Of a stretch of DNA of 9,107 bases, positions 7,300 through 9,107 are shown piece after piece. Position 1 is the first letter of the stretch; each line of letters opens with the position of its first letter. A program made the position numbers and the translations under genes. The stretch comes from Paracoccaceae bacterium (GTDB lineage Bacteria > Pseudomonadota > Alphaproteobacteria > Rhodobacterales > Rhodobacteraceae): contig DOHJ01000155.1 of assembly GCA_003535335.1 (NCBI GenBank), forward strand, positions 1 through 9,107, given 5' to 3'. The notes under the pieces are model-generated. The model saw only the letters and a program-made list of their open reading frames with translations, did no database searches and was not told the origin of the DNA.

Positions 7300-7953
7300 A
7301 TGAATACCAACCGCAATAACCGCTGTGGTCTTTTGATAATTTTATCATCGCCATCGGGCGCCGGCAAATCCACGCTGGCCAAACGGTTGATGACGTGGGA
7401 TCCTGAAATCAGATTTTCCGTGTCCGCCACAACCCGAAAGTCGCGCAAAGGCGAGGTTGACGGGGTGGATTACCATTTCAAAACCCACGCAGAATTTGAA
7501 CAACTGGTGAAAACCGGCGAAATGCTGGAACATGCACAGGTTTTCGGCAATTATTACGGATCCCCCAAGGCACCGGTGAAAACCGCGATTGATGCGGGGC
7601 GCGACGTTTTGTTTGATGTGGATTGGCAAGGCGGCCAGCAGGTGCGTGCCTCGAGCCTTGGCAAACATGTGCTGTCGATTTTTATTCTGCCGCCTTCCAT
7701 TGCCGAGCTGGAGCGCCGTCTAAAAATGCGTGGTCAAGACAGTGACGAAGTGATTAGCGAGCGGATGCGCAAAAGCCGCGATGAAATCAGCCACTGGCCG
7801 GAATATGATTTTGTGCTGGTCAACGATGATCTGGATGACACTGAACAGCGTCTGAAAACCATCATCGCAGCCGAACGGATGCGCCTGTCACAACAGCCAG
7901 AACTGGTTGAAAAGGTGCGTGACTTAAACGCAGAATTCGAGGAAAGAACATGA
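7300..7953 (+). CDS. gmk: Guanylate kinase
   Basis: A 217-residue cytoplasmic guanylate kinase that phosphorylates GMP to GDP with ATP, an essential step of purine nucleotide and (p)ppGpp supply. The P-loop SPSGAGKST is at 17-25. The GMP-binding region follows, with [21 protein letters not shown] (40-60), then [12 protein letters not shown] (78-89), the [11 protein letters not shown] strand (102-112) and a lid-like segment [16 protein letters not shown] (141-156). [11 protein letters not shown] (169-179) is also typical. Length is normal and no key residue is missing. The ribosome site GGAG lies inside the last codons of yicC, 3 bases separate the genes, and translation is likely coupled. The stop overlaps the next gene's start by 4 bases. 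Confidence 0.97.
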   Translation: MNTNRNNRCGLLIILSSPSGAGKSTLAKRLMTWDPEIRFSVSATTRKSRKGEVDGVDYHFKTHAEFEQLVKTGEMLEHAQVFGNYYGSPKAPVKTAIDAGRDVLFDVDWQGGQQVRASSLGKHVLSIFILPPSIAELERRLKMRGQDSDEVISERMRKSRDEISHWPEYDFVLVNDDLDDTEQRLKTIIAAERMRLSQQPELVEKVRDLNAEFEERT

Positions 7954-8483
7954 CAATTTACAATCTGGACGATGCCAGCCCCACCCTGCCCTCTGACGGC
8001 GATTTCTGGATAGCGCCCGACGCCAACGTGATTGGCAAAGTGGTGCTGCAAGTCGGTGCTTCGGTCTGGTTCGGGGCCACCTTGCGCGGCGATAACGAGC
8101 TGATTTTTGTCGGTGCCGGCAGTAATGTTCAGGAAAATTGCGTGCTGCATACTGATATGGGTTTTCCGCTAACCATCGGTAAAAACTGTACAATTGGCCA
8201 CAAAGCCATGCTGCACGGCTGCACGATCGGCACCAATTCCCTGATCGGCATGGGCGCGACCGTTCTAAACGGGGCGCGCATTGGCAAAAACTGTCTGATC
8301 GGGGCTGGTGCGTTGATTACCGAAGGCAAGGAAATTCCCGACGGCTCCATGGTGATGGGGATGCCGGGAAAAGTGATCCGCCAGCTGAATCAGGCCGAAA
8401 TTCAGGGGCTAACCGCCAGTGCCACCCATTACCAAGACGCCATGCGCCGGTTTCGTGGCGGGCTTGCGGTGAAAGAGGATTAG
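7950..8483 (+). CDS. Gamma-class carbonic anhydrase-like hexapeptide-repeat protein
   Basis: A 177-residue left-handed beta-helix protein of the gamma carbonic anhydrase family (YrdA/PaaY/CaiE group). Repeated hexapeptides run through about residues 25-125, for example [25 protein letters not shown] in its central part. The three metal-binding histidines expected for the family are all present: H67 (VLHTD), H84 (IGHKA) and H89 (LHGC). The RGD at 46-48 and Q61 match the conserved Arg-Asp and Gln of the active-site region. Members form trimers with metal at subunit interfaces; bacterial homologues may be carbonic anhydrases, thioesterases or of unknown activity, so the reaction is not certain. 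Its ATG overlaps the gmk stop (ATGA) with GAGGAAAG upstream, so it is translationally coupled as the third gene of the yicC-gmk operon. The IS110 left end begins soon after its stop. Confidence 0.92.
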   Translation: MTIYNLDDASPTLPSDGDFWIAPDANVIGKVVLQVGASVWFGATLRGDNELIFVGAGSNVQENCVLHTDMGFPLTIGKNCTIGHKAMLHGCTIGTNSLIGMGATVLNGARIGKNCLIGAGALITEGKEIPDGSMVMGMPGKVIRQLNQAEIQGLTASATHYQDAMRRFRGGLAVKED

Positions 8484-9038
8484 GAGAGCACCCCAAAGAT
8501 ACCGTAATGGGGCATGGCTCCGAATCTCTGATGTTTTGAGTTGCTGAGATGTTGGGAATGAAGTGTCGTTGTCCTTGATACGCTGAGCGTGTCTACGGGG
8601 TCTTGCAATGATGCGCGCCCCAATTCCTAAGAATAGAAGGGCAACGACATGAATGTTTTTATCGGGCTGGATGTATCTTTGGCAAGCATTGCGATCTGTG
8701 CTGTGTCCGAGAATGGTAAAATTTTGCGGGCGGTGTCGACTGAAAGCGAACCAGAGTCACTTGTGCGCGCATTACAAGAAATCGATGATACCATTGTTGG
8801 TGTTGGTGTTGGATTGGAGGCTGGACCACTGTCGCAATGGCTTTATAAGCACTTGACAGATGCTGGGTTTGAAACAGTTCTTCTGGAAACGCGTCATGTC
8901 AAAGGCGTCTTGAAGGCAATGCCAATCAAAACCGACCGCCGTGATGCGGAAGGGATTGCGCGATTACTGCGTATGGGATGGTTTCGCCCAGTGCATTGCA
9001 AATCGATTTACTCCCAAGAAACACGAGCTTTGCTGACA
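8484..9038 (+). mobile_element. IS110-family insertion sequence, left part only (truncated)
   Basis: The left end of an IS110-family element directly follows the gamma carbonic anhydrase gene: a non-coding leader (up to 8648) and the first 130 codons of a DEDD transposase. Recognisable IS110 sequence ends at about 9038, and the remaining 69 bases do not continue the transposase. The exact outer boundary is not visible, because IS110 elements generally lack terminal inverted repeats; I set it just after the 8483 stop, and it could be several tens of bases further right. The right end is absent from the window. Confidence 0.6.
8491..8648 (+). ncRNA. Candidate bridge (seek) RNA / structured leader of the IS110 element
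   Basis: IS110-group elements encode a bridge RNA in the non-coding left end upstream of the transposase, and this stretch has the right place and size. Several stems can be drawn by hand: CCCCA/TGGGG (8491-8495 with 8508-8512); ATCTC/GAGAT (8524-8528 with 8546-8550); an outer 10-pair stem (8565-8574 with 8639-8648, one G-U) that encloses three local hairpins. These are 8577-8593 (GATACGC/GCGTGTC, one G-U pair), GGGG/CCCC (8597-8600 with 8618-8621) with an internal loop and an inner GCA/TGC stem, and ATTC/GAAT (8623-8626 with 8631-8634). The outer stem also covers the end of the transposase ribosome site. Guide segments were not assigned, and no promoter was identified. A purely translational regulatory leader is the alternative. 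Confidence 0.4.
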
Positions 9039-9059
9039 ATATGTAGATGTGATATTTAG
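8649..9059 (+). pseudogene. IS110-family transposase, C-terminally truncated
   Basis: A 136-codon remnant of an IS110 transposase; full-length relatives are usually well over 300 residues. The N-terminal RuvC-like DEDD domain is present, opening MNVFIGLDVS. The four acidic residues can be placed at D8, E57 (GLEAGPLSQWL), D96 and D99 (KTDRRDAEGIARLLR). The segment 'WFRPVHCKS...SQETRALLT' (111-130) is also family-typical. Homology stops after T130 (codon 9036-9038): the last six codons ICRCDI are foreign and run into a stop at 9057. The whole C-terminal transposase_20 domain with its catalytic serine is missing, so the protein should be inactive. The start is backed by AGAAGGG 7 bases upstream. 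The cut is probably a later insertion or rearrangement, with the rest possibly outside the window. Confidence 0.85.
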
Positions 9060-9107
9060 CCTCGTTATTTACGGGTTTATGCAAGGATGTAGATATGGAC
9101 TAGTACA
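9039..9107. other. Unidentified sequence to the right of the IS110 break
   Basis: These 69 bases do not continue the IS110 transposase and hold no gene I recognise. They contain a near-direct repeat: ATGTAGATGT (9041-9050) and ATGTAGATAT (9087-9096), differing at one base. This could be the end of a second mobile element inserted into the IS110 copy, or a recombination scar. Too little is visible to decide. Confidence 0.4.

Noticed and set aside
1..9107. CRISPR arrays, tRNA or rRNA genes, phage genes, toxin-antitoxin pairs
   Set aside because: No regularly spaced repeats, cloverleaf-like or rRNA sequence, and no proteins of such systems were seen; the only mobile DNA is the IS110 fragment at the right edge.

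Overview
The window looks like a chromosomal segment of an alphaproteobacterium, most likely Rhodobacterales/Rhodobacteraceae. This is judged from protein character: a PAS_5-family protein, a GbdR-like GlxA regulator, a class II DAHP synthase, and a yicC-gmk pair followed by a gamma-carbonic-anhydrase-like gene. Base composition by eye is moderate rather than strongly GC-rich. No rRNA, tRNA or CRISPR array was seen. Genes are dense and the longest gap without a gene is about 200 bases.

Layout. (1) Positions 1-1462, minus strand: the 5' end of a LivG-type ABC ATPase, cut by the window edge, and upstream of it in the transcription direction a periplasmic LivJ-type binding protein. A strong hairpin terminator lies between them. 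(2) Positions 1667-2080, plus: a small secreted protein of unknown function, convergent with (3) a GlxA/AraC-type regulator (2112-3110, minus) resembling choline/betaine regulators. (4) Positions 3293-4660, plus: class II DAHP synthase, the first step of the shikimate pathway. (5) Positions 4724-5463, plus: an alpha/beta-hydrolase-like gene broken by a one-base frameshift exactly at its nucleophile elbow. (6) Positions 5530-6273, minus: a PAS_5 protein. (7) Positions 6391-8483, plus: a compact operon of yicC (endoribonuclease), gmk (guanylate kinase) and a gamma-class carbonic anhydrase-like hexapeptide protein, with gaps of 3 and -4 bases. (8) Positions about 8484-9107: the left part of an IS110-family element. 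It has a structured non-coding leader and a transposase that keeps its N-terminal DEDD domain but loses homology abruptly near 9038.

Most of the window is ordinary core and transport gene content. The parts that deserve a second look are the IS110 leader, which is placed and folded like a bridge (seek) RNA; the abrupt IS truncation at the right edge; the frameshift at the hydrolase active site; and a five-codon ORF whose stop overlaps the yicC start codon.
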